From: Arthrobacter sp. SLBN-112
GTDB taxonomy: Bacteria; Actinomycetota; Actinomycetes; Actinomycetales; Micrococcaceae
NCBI RefSeq assembly: GCF_006715225.1
Contig: NZ_VFMU01000001.1
Coordinates: forward strand, 4,092,001 to 4,156,000
Length of the DNA stretch: 64,000 nucleotides
Direction of reading: 5' to 3'
The translations under genes were made by a program, and so were the position numbers. Shown here in pieces: positions 8,322 through 19,593 of this stretch. Every line of letters starts with the position of its first letter. Position 1 is the first letter of the stretch. The notes under the pieces were generated by a model, which was not told where the DNA came from, did no database searches, and worked only from the letters and a program-made list of their open reading frames with translations.

Positions 8322-9196
8322 GGCTGTACCTTCTGCTGGTGCTGGTCAGGCTGCTGGTGTGCTGGCTGGTGCGGTTCGTGCCGCCCGTCGCCGTCGGTAT
8401 CTTCATCTTCGGCGTCATCGAGGGCCTCCTCGAGGTCCCGGTGGTAGTCATCCTTGACCAGTCGCCACCAGATGAAGAGGGCAAAGCCGGCGAAGACCAC
8501 CCACTCGATGGAGTAGAAGAGGTTGAGCCAGTTAATGTGCTGTGCCGGCGGCTGGGGGCCGATGTCCAGCGGCAGCAGGTTCCCTGGGACGGCGGCGGCA
8601 CTGACGTCCTGGCCGCCCACCACCTCTGCGGTGGCCGACACGAAGCCCGGATAGCTGCTCACTTCCCAGTAATTGATGAGCTCAGCCACGGAAACGGCCG
8701 AGGCCTCCCCCGGCTTCGGTGCTTTCCCCGCCACCGGCGCCTCGGACGGCAGCAGGCGTCCGGTCAGTTCAACAAGGCCCGACGGCGGTGCTGCCGCGTC
8801 CTGGGGTTCCGCCACCCACCCCCGTGCCACGGGGATCCAGGTTTGCGGTGTTGCCGCGGCTCCGGTCAGGGTGGGGGCACCGTTGACGGCGAAGGCCGAT
8901 ACCACCCAGTAGCCGCTCTTTCCGTCGTGGAGCCGGCCCGGAACCAGGACCTGCTTGTCAGCGCTGTATGTTCCCTGCGCAGTGACCATCTGGTCCGCGA
9001 CGCTGCCGTGGAAGAACTCACCTGGCTGGAGTGTGCTTGTCAGCGGCTGGACCTGTTCGGTGGCCGGATTGACGGGTACTTCGGGTTGGGTGGAGCGGCC
9101 GAACTGCCACTGGCTGAGCAGCACGAAGACCCCGGAGAGCGCGATCGCGAAGATAAAGCCTGCGATCCATCGGGGCTTGAGGGCTGTTTTCCACAC
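8318..9196 (-). CDS. SURF1-family cytochrome oxidase biogenesis protein
   Basis: A 292-residue protein with the SURF1 layout: an N-terminal membrane helix (IAGFIFAIALSGVFVLLSQW), a periplasmic-side domain with GYWVVSAF and PVARGWV segments, and a C-terminal helix (IEWVVFAGFALFIWWRL) followed by a charged tail. SURF1 proteins assist assembly of haem-copper oxidases, probably at the haem a insertion step. Here it starts a two-gene unit with the DUF3817 gene, which it overlaps by ATGA. The acidic, His-rich tail after the last helix is longer than a minimal SURF1. Confidence 0.9.
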   Translation of the reverse strand: MWKTALKPRWIAGFIFAIALSGVFVLLSQWQFGRSTQPEVPVNPATEQVQPLTSTLQPGEFFHGSVADQMVTAQGTYSADKQVLVPGRLHDGKSGYWVVSAFAVNGAPTLTGAAATPQTWIPVARGWVAEPQDAAAPPSGLVELTGRLLPSEAPVAGKAPKPGEASAVSVAELINYWEVSSYPGFVSATAEVVGGQDVSAAAVPGNLLPLDIGPQPPAQHINWLNLFYSIEWVVFAGFALFIWWRLVKDDYHRDLEEALDDAEDEDTDGDGRHEPHQPAHQQPDQHQQKVQP

Positions 9197-9293
9197 GTCT
9201 TAACCGTACTTCGTACTCTTGTAGAACAACTAAACGCCGGCGACGCCCGAACCTGGAAAGGGCGGACGTGCGGGCCTGGTGGTCCGGGCGGGC

Positions 9294-9782
9294 CTAGTGG
9301 TCGAAGAACACCAGGCTGGAGTTGATGAGTTCGGCGATCACTTCGGCGTCATACGCCCGCCGCAGCGACTCCCGGAAGGACTCCTTGGACAGCGACCGTG
9401 CCAGGGTGGCCAGCACTTCGAGGTGGTCCGAGAAGGAACTGGCGGGGGTGGCTATCAGCAGGATGACCGTGGCGGGCCCGTCCGCGGCGCCGAAGTCCAG
9501 GGCATGGCCGTACTTGGCGATGCCCACCGCGATGGAGGTTTGGGAGACGAATTCGCTGCGCGCGTGCGGGAGCCCGATGCCGCCCGGGAGCCCTGTGGCC
9601 AGCTGGTGCTCCCGGGCATTGACGTTCTTCAGGAATCCGTCAAGATCCGAGATCCGCCCGGCAGCGTGCAGCCGTTCCGCCAACTGGTTGGTGGCGTCAG
9701 TCTTGTCCTTCGCTTCCATTTCCAGGATCACCATGTCGGCAGTGGTGAGGTGGGCGTCGTACGGGTCCAGTGGTTCCGCCAA
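9294..9782 (-). CDS. PTS EIIA component, fructose/mannitol type
   Basis: A 162-residue phosphoryl-transfer domain of the phosphoenolpyruvate:sugar phosphotransferase system. The phosphorylated histidine is H73 in GIGLPHAR, and the ILLIATPASSFSDHLEVLATLA stretch is typical of EIIA-Fru/Ntr domains. The first codon appears to be TTG, supported by GAAGGGA about 8 bases upstream. No EIIB or EIIC gene is adjacent, so it either serves a transporter encoded elsewhere or acts in regulation. The upstream neighbour on the same strand is glpD, 41 bases away, so the two may be co-transcribed. Confidence 0.9.
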   Translation of the reverse strand: MAEPLDPYDAHLTTADMVILEMEAKDKTDATNQLAERLHAAGRISDLDGFLKNVNAREHQLATGLPGGIGLPHARSEFVSQTSIAVGIAKYGHALDFGAADGPATVILLIATPASSFSDHLEVLATLARSLSKESFRESLRRAYDAEVIAELINSSLVFFDH

Positions 9783-9823
9783 GGCGTATCCCTTCAGTCA
9801 GCGGTGCAGGGCGAACGGGCCCC

Positions 9824-11563
<1,740 letters not shown>

Positions 11564-11626
11564 CGAACGCCTCCAGTGCCGCTAGTGCCGGTAGTAAACC
11601 CACACTACTTGCTGGCGGCGTGCTTT

Positions 11627-11654
11627 GGGCAGGGCGGGAGGTGCCGCCCTGCCC
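11627..11654 (-). terminator. hairpin after guaB3, probable terminator
   Basis: An 11-base-pair perfect GC-rich stem (11627-11637 with 11644-11654) with a 6-base loop lies just past the guaB3 stop codon. There is no U-run after it on the minus strand, as is common for actinobacterial stem-only terminators. It also separates guaB3 from glpD. Confidence 0.5.
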
Positions 11655-11660
11655 TGCGTG

Positions 11661-12797
11661 TCAGTTGCCTGCGTAAGGCGACACGACGACGTCGACCCGC
11701 TGGAATTCCTTCAGGTCCGAATAGCCGGTGGTCGCCATGGAGCGCCGCAGCGCGCCAATAAGGTTGGACGTGCCGTTGGTGTGGTGGCCGGGTCCGAAGA
11801 GGACCTCCTCCAGCGGGCCCACGGTGCCGACGTTGGCGCGGTCGCCGCGCGGCAGTTCCAGGTGGTGCGCTTCCTGGCCCCAGTGCCAGCCCTTGCCCGG
11901 CGCCTCTTCGGCGCGGGCCAGTGCGCTGCCCAGCATGACGGCGTCGGCGCCCATGGCAATTGCCTTGACGATGTCACCCGAGGTGCCCATGCCGCCGTCG
12001 GCAATGACGTGCACGTAGCGGCCGCCGGACTCGTCCATGTAATCGCGGCGGGCGGCAGCGACGTCGGAAATAGCGGACGCCATGGGCGAGTGGATGCCCA
12101 GGGCGCGGCGGGTGGTGGTGGTTGCGCCGCCGCCGAAGCCCACCAGCACGCCTGCCGCGCCGGTGCGCATGAGGTGCAGAGCCGGGGTATAACCCGCCGC
12201 GCCGCCGACGATGACGGGGACGTCGAGTTCGTAGATGAACTGCTTGAGGTTCAGCGGTTCGTGGTCCTTGGAGACGTGCTCGGCGGACACGGTGGTGCCG
12301 CGGATGACGAAGATGTCGACGCCGGCAGCCACCACGGTCTTGTAGTGCTCCTGGGTGCGCTGCGGGGTCAGCGAACCGGCGACGGTGACACCGGCCTCCC
12401 GGATCTCGGCCAGGCGGGACGTGATGAGTTCGGGCTGGATGGGGGCCTTGTACAGCTCCTGCATCCGGCCGGTGACGGCGGGACTGTTGGTCTCGTCCTG
12501 GAGCGCCGCGATCTCGTCGAGGATGGCCTGCGGGTCCTCGTAGCGGGTCCAGAGGCCTTCGAGGTCGAGGACACCCAGGCCGCCGAGCTTGCCCAGGGTG
12601 ATGGCGGTCGCCGGGGACATGGCGGAGTCCATCGGGGCCGCGATCACCGGCATGTCGAACTGGTACGCGTCGATCTGCCAGGAGACGGAGACGTCCTTGG
12701 GGTCGCGGGTGCGACGGTTGGGGACGATTGCAATGTCATCCAGGGAGTAGGCACGACGCCCACGCTTGCCACGGCCGATCTCGATCTCATAAGTCAC
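11661..12797 (-). CDS. guaB3: GuaB3 family IMP dehydrogenase-related protein
   Basis: A 378-residue TIM-barrel protein of the IMPDH/GMP reductase superfamily lacking the CBS domains of true IMPDH. The actinobacterial GuaB3 hallmarks are the N-terminal EIEIGRGKRGRRAYSLDDI and PVIAAPMDSAMSPATAI. The catalytic-loop region reads MRTGAAGVLVGFGGGATTTT rather than the GxGSICTT of GuaB, so ordinary IMP dehydrogenase chemistry is doubtful. Recent work on the family suggests a GMP reductase-type activity, but I cannot confirm that for this protein. It diverges from the 12930 gene cluster. Confidence 0.93.
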   Translation of the reverse strand: MTYEIEIGRGKRGRRAYSLDDIAIVPNRRTRDPKDVSVSWQIDAYQFDMPVIAAPMDSAMSPATAITLGKLGGLGVLDLEGLWTRYEDPQAILDEIAALQDETNSPAVTGRMQELYKAPIQPELITSRLAEIREAGVTVAGSLTPQRTQEHYKTVVAAGVDIFVIRGTTVSAEHVSKDHEPLNLKQFIYELDVPVIVGGAAGYTPALHLMRTGAAGVLVGFGGGATTTTRRALGIHSPMASAISDVAAARRDYMDESGGRYVHVIADGGMGTSGDIVKAIAMGADAVMLGSALARAEEAPGKGWHWGQEAHHLELPRGDRANVGTVGPLEEVLFGPGHHTNGTSNLIGALRRSMATTGYSDLKEFQRVDVVVSPYAGN

Positions 12798-12845
12798 TGC
12801 TCTAGGTTATCCCAGCATCAGCAAGCCACATGGGCAGCCGTGCCC

Positions 12846-12875
12846 ATGACAGCGACCCGAAGAGGCCAGTAATCT
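12846..12875 (+). promoter_or_regulatory. promoter of the 12930-14271 gene cluster
   Basis: ATGACA (-35, 12846-12851) and TAATCT (-10, 12870-12875) are separated by 18 bases. Each is one or two bases from the sigma-70 consensus. The start would be near 12882, about 48 bases before the small reading frame at 12930, in the divergent gap upstream of guaB3. Confidence 0.6.
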
Positions 12876-12929
12876 GGGGACACGGAACTTCGGTGACCGC
12901 TCCCCTGCCCATTCCAAGGAGAACTGACC

Positions 12930-13025
12930 ATGGCCCCTGGCCTTTCTGGTGCCGTCATTGAACAGTTGCGGTCACGGTCCACGTCCGTGACGCTCCCCGG
13001 TCCAGGCCTGCTGGAAACGGCATGA
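12930..13025 (+). CDS. candidate 31-residue small protein or leader peptide
   Basis: A short reading frame (ATG, 31 codons, TGA) with an excellent ribosome site, AAGGAG, whose GGAG ends eight bases before the ATG. Its stop overlaps the start of the next gene as ATGA. The next gene has only a weak ribosome site of its own, so its translation probably depends on this frame. The peptide (ending GPGLLETA) has no membrane segment and matches no family I know. A promoter about 48 bases upstream makes it the first frame of the transcript. Whether the peptide itself has a function, or only couples translation, cannot be told from sequence. Confidence 0.55.
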   Translation: MAPGLSGAVIEQLRSRSTSVTLPGPGLLETA

Positions 13026-13669
13026 CACAGCACGTTCCTTTCCCCGCCGGCGTGCCCGTGCATCCTCTCGACCATTGGCTCTCCCCCGAACTGGCCCGGG
13101 TCAGCCCACCGGACGCCCCGTCCCGGCTGCGCCAACTGGCCGATGCCCAGGGCACCTTGGCGGCCGGTTGGAGCGGCGCGATCGCCGGCGGACCGGTCCT
13201 GGCCCTGGCAGGCGCCTTCTTCTCCGTCATGTCGGGGAACCCGCCCGCAGCGCTCGTCCTGGTCCCGCTGGGGGCCGTCCTGATGCTGTTGGGCATCTTC
13301 GGGTGGAAACGGGTCCGATCCGCCCTGCCCCGGACCGACAAGGTCCTGATCACCCGTGGCCCCGGATCCGCCCGCGGCGGCATCGCCATGGTGTCGTTTC
13401 TGGCGGCCATTATCGGCGCCTTCATTTTTCCGACCCTGCCCTCTGCCGCGGCGAAGGGCGGCACCACGGCCGTAACGCTGGTGGGCATCTACGTACTCAC
13501 GCTGGCCCTCCTGGTCGCGTGCATCATAGTCCCGTCCACGGTCATGGGCCGGGCCCGGCAGTCGTTCCGCCTGCGGGTGAAAACCAACCCGAGGCTTCGG
13601 AGGGCAGTCGAGGAGGACCTGGCCGTCTGGCGCGATCCGTACGGCAACGCCGCCTACGGTCCACTCTGA
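13022..13669 (+). CDS. membrane protein of unknown function
   Basis: A 215-residue protein, unrecognised. It has four predicted membrane segments in two pairs: GPVLALAGAFFSVMS and ALVLVPLGAVLMLLGIFGW (about residues 59-98), then GIAMVSFLAAIIGAFIFPT and VGIYVLTLALLVACIIVP (about 120-178). A soluble N-terminal 55 residues and a basic C-terminal tail (ending VWRDPYGNAAYGPL) complete it. It is coupled to the small frame upstream by an ATGA overlap, and to the next gene by a TGATG overlap, so the three are one translational unit. The pairing suggests the two larger products act together. Confidence 0.75.
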   Translation: MTQHVPFPAGVPVHPLDHWLSPELARVSPPDAPSRLRQLADAQGTLAAGWSGAIAGGPVLALAGAFFSVMSGNPPAALVLVPLGAVLMLLGIFGWKRVRSALPRTDKVLITRGPGSARGGIAMVSFLAAIIGAFIFPTLPSAAAKGGTTAVTLVGIYVLTLALLVACIIVPSTVMGRARQSFRLRVKTNPRLRRAVEEDLAVWRDPYGNAAYGPL

Positions 13670-14271
13670 TGGCGCACTGGATCTTCGACGGGCACATCGC
13701 CGGCATTGGCACGGCCTCCGGACTGCGCGCGGTGGTTGGCATGTGGCAGGAGTCCCCTTTCGGAGCCTTCGCGGACGTCATGGTGCAGCAGCCTTCCGGA
13801 CACCGGCTGCTGCTGGCGCCGTCCCCCGAGGTGGCGGAATTCATCGCTGCGACCTACAGCTTCGATGAGGTGCAGGTTGTGGACGTCGGTGCCAGGCTGG
13901 TTGATGGCACGCTGGCGGTCGACGCCGGCCCGCTGGTGATCCGGGCAGTCACCGGAGCGAGGACGTACCTTGGTTCGGCGCTGCGGGCGGTGCCCCGGCG
14001 ACTTGCAGTCCATCCGCGGTGGCTGTCAGCGGTCAGTCCGCTGGCTGCCCTCGCAGCTCCCGGCGCCCGCACCTACGGCACGGCGGGCAGCGGCAGGGCC
14101 GAGTATTACGGGGTGACGGACCTGCACCACGTGACCTCCGCAGCCGTCACGTGGGAAGGCGCCGATGCAGGAGCGCTTGGTCTTATCCGTCCCGCCGTCA
14201 CCTTCGGCTTCAGCAGCGTCCCACCGCGGCCCAGTGTGGCGCGGGTACGCACCACTGTGATGGAGGCTTAA
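13669..14271 (+). CDS. conserved hypothetical protein
   Basis: A 200-residue protein, unrecognised. The ATG at 13669 shares its A with the TGA of the preceding membrane protein gene, which fixes the start. The sequence is hydrophilic to neutral, with no signal peptide or clear membrane segment. It contains a repeated aromatic/aliphatic pattern and a motif ADVMVQQPSGHRLLLAP near residue 35. Its TAA stop shares the palindrome TTAA with the stop of the ABC transporter gene on the other strand. Function unknown; the operon suggests it partners the membrane protein. Confidence 0.72.
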   Translation: MAHWIFDGHIAGIGTASGLRAVVGMWQESPFGAFADVMVQQPSGHRLLLAPSPEVAEFIAATYSFDEVQVVDVGARLVDGTLAVDAGPLVIRAVTGARTYLGSALRAVPRRLAVHPRWLSAVSPLAALAAPGARTYGTAGSGRAEYYGVTDLHHVTSAAVTWEGADAGALGLIRPAVTFGFSSVPPRPSVARVRTTVMEA

Positions 14272-16127
14272 AGTCCGGTCGGCTCTTCCACCGTGAGCTG
14301 GGACTCGAACATCCTGAAGTACCTGCCTCGCAGCGCCACCAGCTCTTTGTGCGTACCCTGCTCCACGATCTGCCCATCCTCGAGCATGTACACGGTATCG
14401 GCCTTCTCGATGGTGGCCAGCCGGTGGCTGATGGCGATGATGGTGCTGCTGCGGTCTGCGAAGAGCCGGGTGAAGATCCGGTGCTCGGCGAGTGCATCGA
14501 TGGCCGACGTGGGTTCGTCCATCACCATGAAGGACGCGTCGCGGTAAAAATTCCGTGCCATTGCCAGGCGCTGCCACTGGCCGCCGGAAAGGCCGCTGCC
14601 CTTGCGGCCGCGGGGGTCCTCCATCCAGTTGCTGACGTGGTTGTCCAGGCCGTTCGGCAGTTTGTTGATGAAGTCCAGGGCCTCGGCGTCGGCGGCGGCG
14701 CGGCGGATCCGGCCATCGTCGCGCGGGCTGTCCACATCGCCGAAGTAGATGTTTTCCGCTGCCGTGGCGAACTCGTACTTGAGGAACTCCTGGCTCAGCA
14801 CAGCAAGGTGCCGGTGCCATGAGGTGACGTCGACGGCGGCCAGGTCAACGCCGTCGAGCAGCACCTGGCCGGAGTCTGGACGGTAAAGGCCGGCGAGGAT
14901 GCGGATCAGCGTGGACTTGCCGGCGCCGTTCTCCCCCACGATGGCGATGTGCTGGCCTTGGCGGATGGTCATGCTGATTCCCCGGATCACCTCGATGTCG
15001 CTTCCCGTGTACGTGAAGCGGATGTCCTTCAGCTCGACTTCCTTCGGCGCTTCCAGCAGTGGCGGGGCGTGTTCGGAGTGCACGGGCATCGCCATGAACA
15101 GCTCGTAGTCCTTCAGGTTGGCCAGGTCCTCGTCGATGGAGCTCAGGGAGGACACCAGGTTGTTGGCCGTGGACAGGGCGCGGCTGACGATCTGCTGCAC
15201 GTACAGGAACTGGCCGACGGGCTGGGCGCGCGCGATGATCTGCCCCACCACCCAGATCAGGGAGACCACCTCCGCACCGTACTGGAGCGCGTCCGCGGCC
15301 AGTTGCCTGGGGATGTAGCGCCGCTGGTAGTCGAGCCGGCGCCGCTCGTCCGCATCCCGGAGCCGGGCGCGGAGGTCCATGAGGAAGGCGACAATGCCGT
15401 AGAGCCGCATCTCGGCAATGTGCTGCGGGCGTAGCAGGTTCTGTTCGATCATCCGGCGCTGCCGCCGGGAGTCCACCTGCGTGTTCCAGTGCGCAATCTG
15501 CTCCCTGGACAGCTTGAACTGAAGGTACACGCTGGGCACGATGGCCACGAGGACGATGACGGCGATCCACCAGCTGACCAGCAACAGGGCCCCGATGGCC
15601 AGGATGACCGAGACCAGCTGGGTGAAGATTGCGGCGATCCGGTCCAGAACGCGGGCGTATGAATCGGAAAACCGCTTGGCACGGTCGTAGAGGTCAACGG
15701 TTTCCTTGTCGTCGTAGCGCCAGAATTCCAGGGCAAGGAAGCGTTCGTACATTTGGTCGCCCACGATGGCGCCCACCTTGAAGCTCATCAGCTGCTGGAT
15801 ATACCGGTCCACGCTGTTGAAGGCACCCCAGAAAAGGCCCAGCGCGGCGGTGATGATGACGTAGACAACTGCGAGCTGCCCTGCGCCGGCGTCACCGGCG
15901 TACGCCGCTGCCAGGGCCGTGGTGGTGAGCGACGCGAAGAATGTGGTGACCAACGGCAGCACGGCCGAGATCAGCGAGCCGAGCACCTTCATGACCACAG
16001 CGCCGGGTGAGGCGCGGAAACTAACCCGCAGCACTTGGGCTACGGCGCGGGCATAGGGGCGAAGGGCCAGCCGCTTTTGCGGGTCGCGTTTGGGGGTGAG
16101 TTCCGCCGGATGGCGCGGTTGGGACAT
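14268..16127 (-). CDS. ABC exporter, fused permease and ATPase
   Basis: A 619-residue half-transporter. The N-terminal six-helix membrane domain spans about residues 45-300 (for example VSVILAIGALLLVSWWIAV), followed by a nucleotide-binding domain with Walker A GENGAGKST, signature LSGGQ, Walker B FMVMDEPTSAID and switch histidine in ISHRLATIEKADTV. It works in the membrane as a dimer, presumably exporting a lipid, peptide or drug; nothing in the sequence names the substrate. The gene stands alone. Its stop codon overlaps that of the convergent gene at 14268-14271. Confidence 0.93.
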   Translation of the reverse strand: MSQPRHPAELTPKRDPQKRLALRPYARAVAQVLRVSFRASPGAVVMKVLGSLISAVLPLVTTFFASLTTTALAAAYAGDAGAGQLAVVYVIITAALGLFWGAFNSVDRYIQQLMSFKVGAIVGDQMYERFLALEFWRYDDKETVDLYDRAKRFSDSYARVLDRIAAIFTQLVSVILAIGALLLVSWWIAVIVLVAIVPSVYLQFKLSREQIAHWNTQVDSRRQRRMIEQNLLRPQHIAEMRLYGIVAFLMDLRARLRDADERRRLDYQRRYIPRQLAADALQYGAEVVSLIWVVGQIIARAQPVGQFLYVQQIVSRALSTANNLVSSLSSIDEDLANLKDYELFMAMPVHSEHAPPLLEAPKEVELKDIRFTYTGSDIEVIRGISMTIRQGQHIAIVGENGAGKSTLIRILAGLYRPDSGQVLLDGVDLAAVDVTSWHRHLAVLSQEFLKYEFATAAENIYFGDVDSPRDDGRIRRAAADAEALDFINKLPNGLDNHVSNWMEDPRGRKGSGLSGGQWQRLAMARNFYRDASFMVMDEPTSAIDALAEHRIFTRLFADRSSTIIAISHRLATIEKADTVYMLEDGQIVEQGTHKELVALRGRYFRMFESQLTVEEPTGL

Positions 16128-16200
16128 GGAATCAGCCTAGTGCTGGCCCAGGGCTAAAAGGGCAGCGCCGAACGATCCTCCGACGGACGGGAGGCACGGG

Positions 16201-17739
16201 TTAGACGGACAGCACGAACGGTTTGGTGAAGAACTCCGCCCACACGGGGTCCTCGGGTGAGAGGTCGTTCAGGTCAATGAGTTGGTCGTCGTCCGGTTCC
16301 CACGGTGGGAGGTCTTCGGGGCGGGCGTCGACGCAATGGGTTACAGCGGGCATCGGGAAAAGTCCCAGCGGCCAGTGGGGTGGTTCGGGGTCGGGGTGTT
16401 CGGGTTTGTAGTGGCGGCCGGTGGGTGAGGTCCAGCCCGGAGAGCAGTTTTCCGTCGCGGGCTCCGGGATCCATGGCCGGGCGTGCTTGAGCCGGTGGTG
16501 CCTTGGGCAGAGCTGCGCCAGGTTCCGGACATCTGTTCTACCGCCGTGGTCCCAGGCGGTGAGGTGGTCGGTCTCATTGTCCGGGGTGCGGTTGCTGCAA
16601 CCGGGGAACGTGCATTTTCCGTCCCGCATGCGGATCCATTGTTTGAGGGTTTCGGTGAGCCGGTAGCGGGTGCGGCCGATCTCCAACGGGACCCCGTCGC
16701 GGGGGTCGACCAGGACCCGATAAAACGACTCCGCGCCGTCCGCGATGAGCCGGCGGGCCATGGATGCCGGAATGGGCCCATAACCGTCCAGTTCTGCGGG
16801 TTCGTCGGTGAGGCCGAGCAGGGAGCACACAGGGACCATGACCAGCACGTCCGCACGCGGCGTGGGGACATTGCCTATCTCCATGGGGCCTGCCTCGGTG
16901 GCGCTGCCTGCGCCGAGGAGCAGGGATGCTGCGATGTCGGGGCGGAGTTGGGTGATGGTGCGGGACTCATCGGGGCCTTGGAGGCCGCGGGCGGTGGCGG
17001 TGGTGCGGTTCCAGATGGCGCAGGCGGTGTCGCCGGGAAGGCAGAGCGAGATCCAGGCCATGCCGTCGCGGTCCGGGGTGTATTCCATCCGCCGGTCCGC
17101 GACGCCTTTGGCGTGGCGCTTCTCCAGGGTTTCGGGGTGGTGGCGTTCCCGCCAGTTACGGACCTTGGCGCGGAACCGGGAGGGAACGAGTTCCCCGGGT
17201 GCGGCGCCGCGGGCCGGGTTGGGGGCATCAGGGTCGAAGAAGTGGGCTATTAACGCGGCGGCGCCGTCGGGGGTGAGGCCTTCGGTTTCGTCGGCAATGA
17301 TTTTGGCGTGCTGCCAGGAGAGGTCTCCGGCGGACAAGGCGCCCAGGAGTGGCGGGAGGCCGCACACCCGCCGGGACTGCTCCACGAACGCCCCGGCAGC
17401 GCCGAAACTGATCGTCAGGACCCCGGCGATTTCCTCCACCGCTGACATCTCCACGTACGTGCGTTCGTGCACCGGGGCGTCCGGGGCAAGCAGTGCCTGC
17501 TGGAACCCAACGCACTCCGCCGCGTCCTGGGCTTCCACGGCGGCCAGCTGCGCCCTCAAACGGGACGAGACTTCCAGCCGTTCCAGCCGGATCTCGTATC
17601 GCTGCCGCAAAACGTCCACGTCAGTACCAACACCTGCCCCGGCGGCCAGGTAAGAGTCCTCACGGTCCAGCGCATCGAGGGCGGCAACGGAGGCATGAAC
17701 ACCCTCCATCACTGCTGCCGTGCCTGCGCCGATTTCCAT
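16201..17739 (-). CDS. DUF222 domain protein with C-terminal HNH endonuclease motif
   Basis: About 512 residues: an N-terminal DUF222 (13E12 repeat family) domain over roughly the first 330, then an HNH nuclease module near 370-430 with CTFPGCSNRT, TDHLTAWDHGG and CPRHHRLKH, which supply zinc-binding cysteines and catalytic histidines. This family is present in many copies in actinobacterial genomes and is sometimes inside mobile elements; its biological role is not established. The ATG at 17739 is preferred, with GGATGA nearby; a TTG at 17754 would add five residues. The gene is solitary, between the ABC exporter and guaB, both on the same strand. Confidence 0.85.
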   Translation of the reverse strand: MEIGAGTAAVMEGVHASVAALDALDREDSYLAAGAGVGTDVDVLRQRYEIRLERLEVSSRLRAQLAAVEAQDAAECVGFQQALLAPDAPVHERTYVEMSAVEEIAGVLTISFGAAGAFVEQSRRVCGLPPLLGALSAGDLSWQHAKIIADETEGLTPDGAAALIAHFFDPDAPNPARGAAPGELVPSRFRAKVRNWRERHHPETLEKRHAKGVADRRMEYTPDRDGMAWISLCLPGDTACAIWNRTTATARGLQGPDESRTITQLRPDIAASLLLGAGSATEAGPMEIGNVPTPRADVLVMVPVCSLLGLTDEPAELDGYGPIPASMARRLIADGAESFYRVLVDPRDGVPLEIGRTRYRLTETLKQWIRMRDGKCTFPGCSNRTPDNETDHLTAWDHGGRTDVRNLAQLCPRHHRLKHARPWIPEPATENCSPGWTSPTGRHYKPEHPDPEPPHWPLGLFPMPAVTHCVDARPEDLPPWEPDDDQLIDLNDLSPEDPVWAEFFTKPFVLSV

Positions 17740-17813
17740 AAGAACATCATCCAACGAGGCACTGACATTCGATGCCGAGGATGCACTCCAAGGGAAGACG
17801 GCGGAGGGAAAAC

Positions 17814-17845
17814 AAAGGAGGCAAGGTCGAAACCTTGCCTCCTTT
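17814..17845 (-). terminator. guaB terminator with UUCG tetraloop
   Basis: A perfect 14-base-pair stem (17814-17827 with 17832-17845) closed by a four-base loop that reads TTCG on the minus strand, an extra-stable tetraloop. The second arm ends in a short U-run (CCTTTGTTTTCC). It lies 14 bases after the guaB stop codon. Confidence 0.88.
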
Positions 17846-17859
17846 GGGTACTTCTGCGT

Positions 17860-19522
<1,663 letters not shown>

Positions 19523-19593
19523 AACCTCGGCGCCGATCCCCCTATTCCACGCCGCCAATGTGAGCAACGGCACGGCCACACCGGCAGGAGCTC

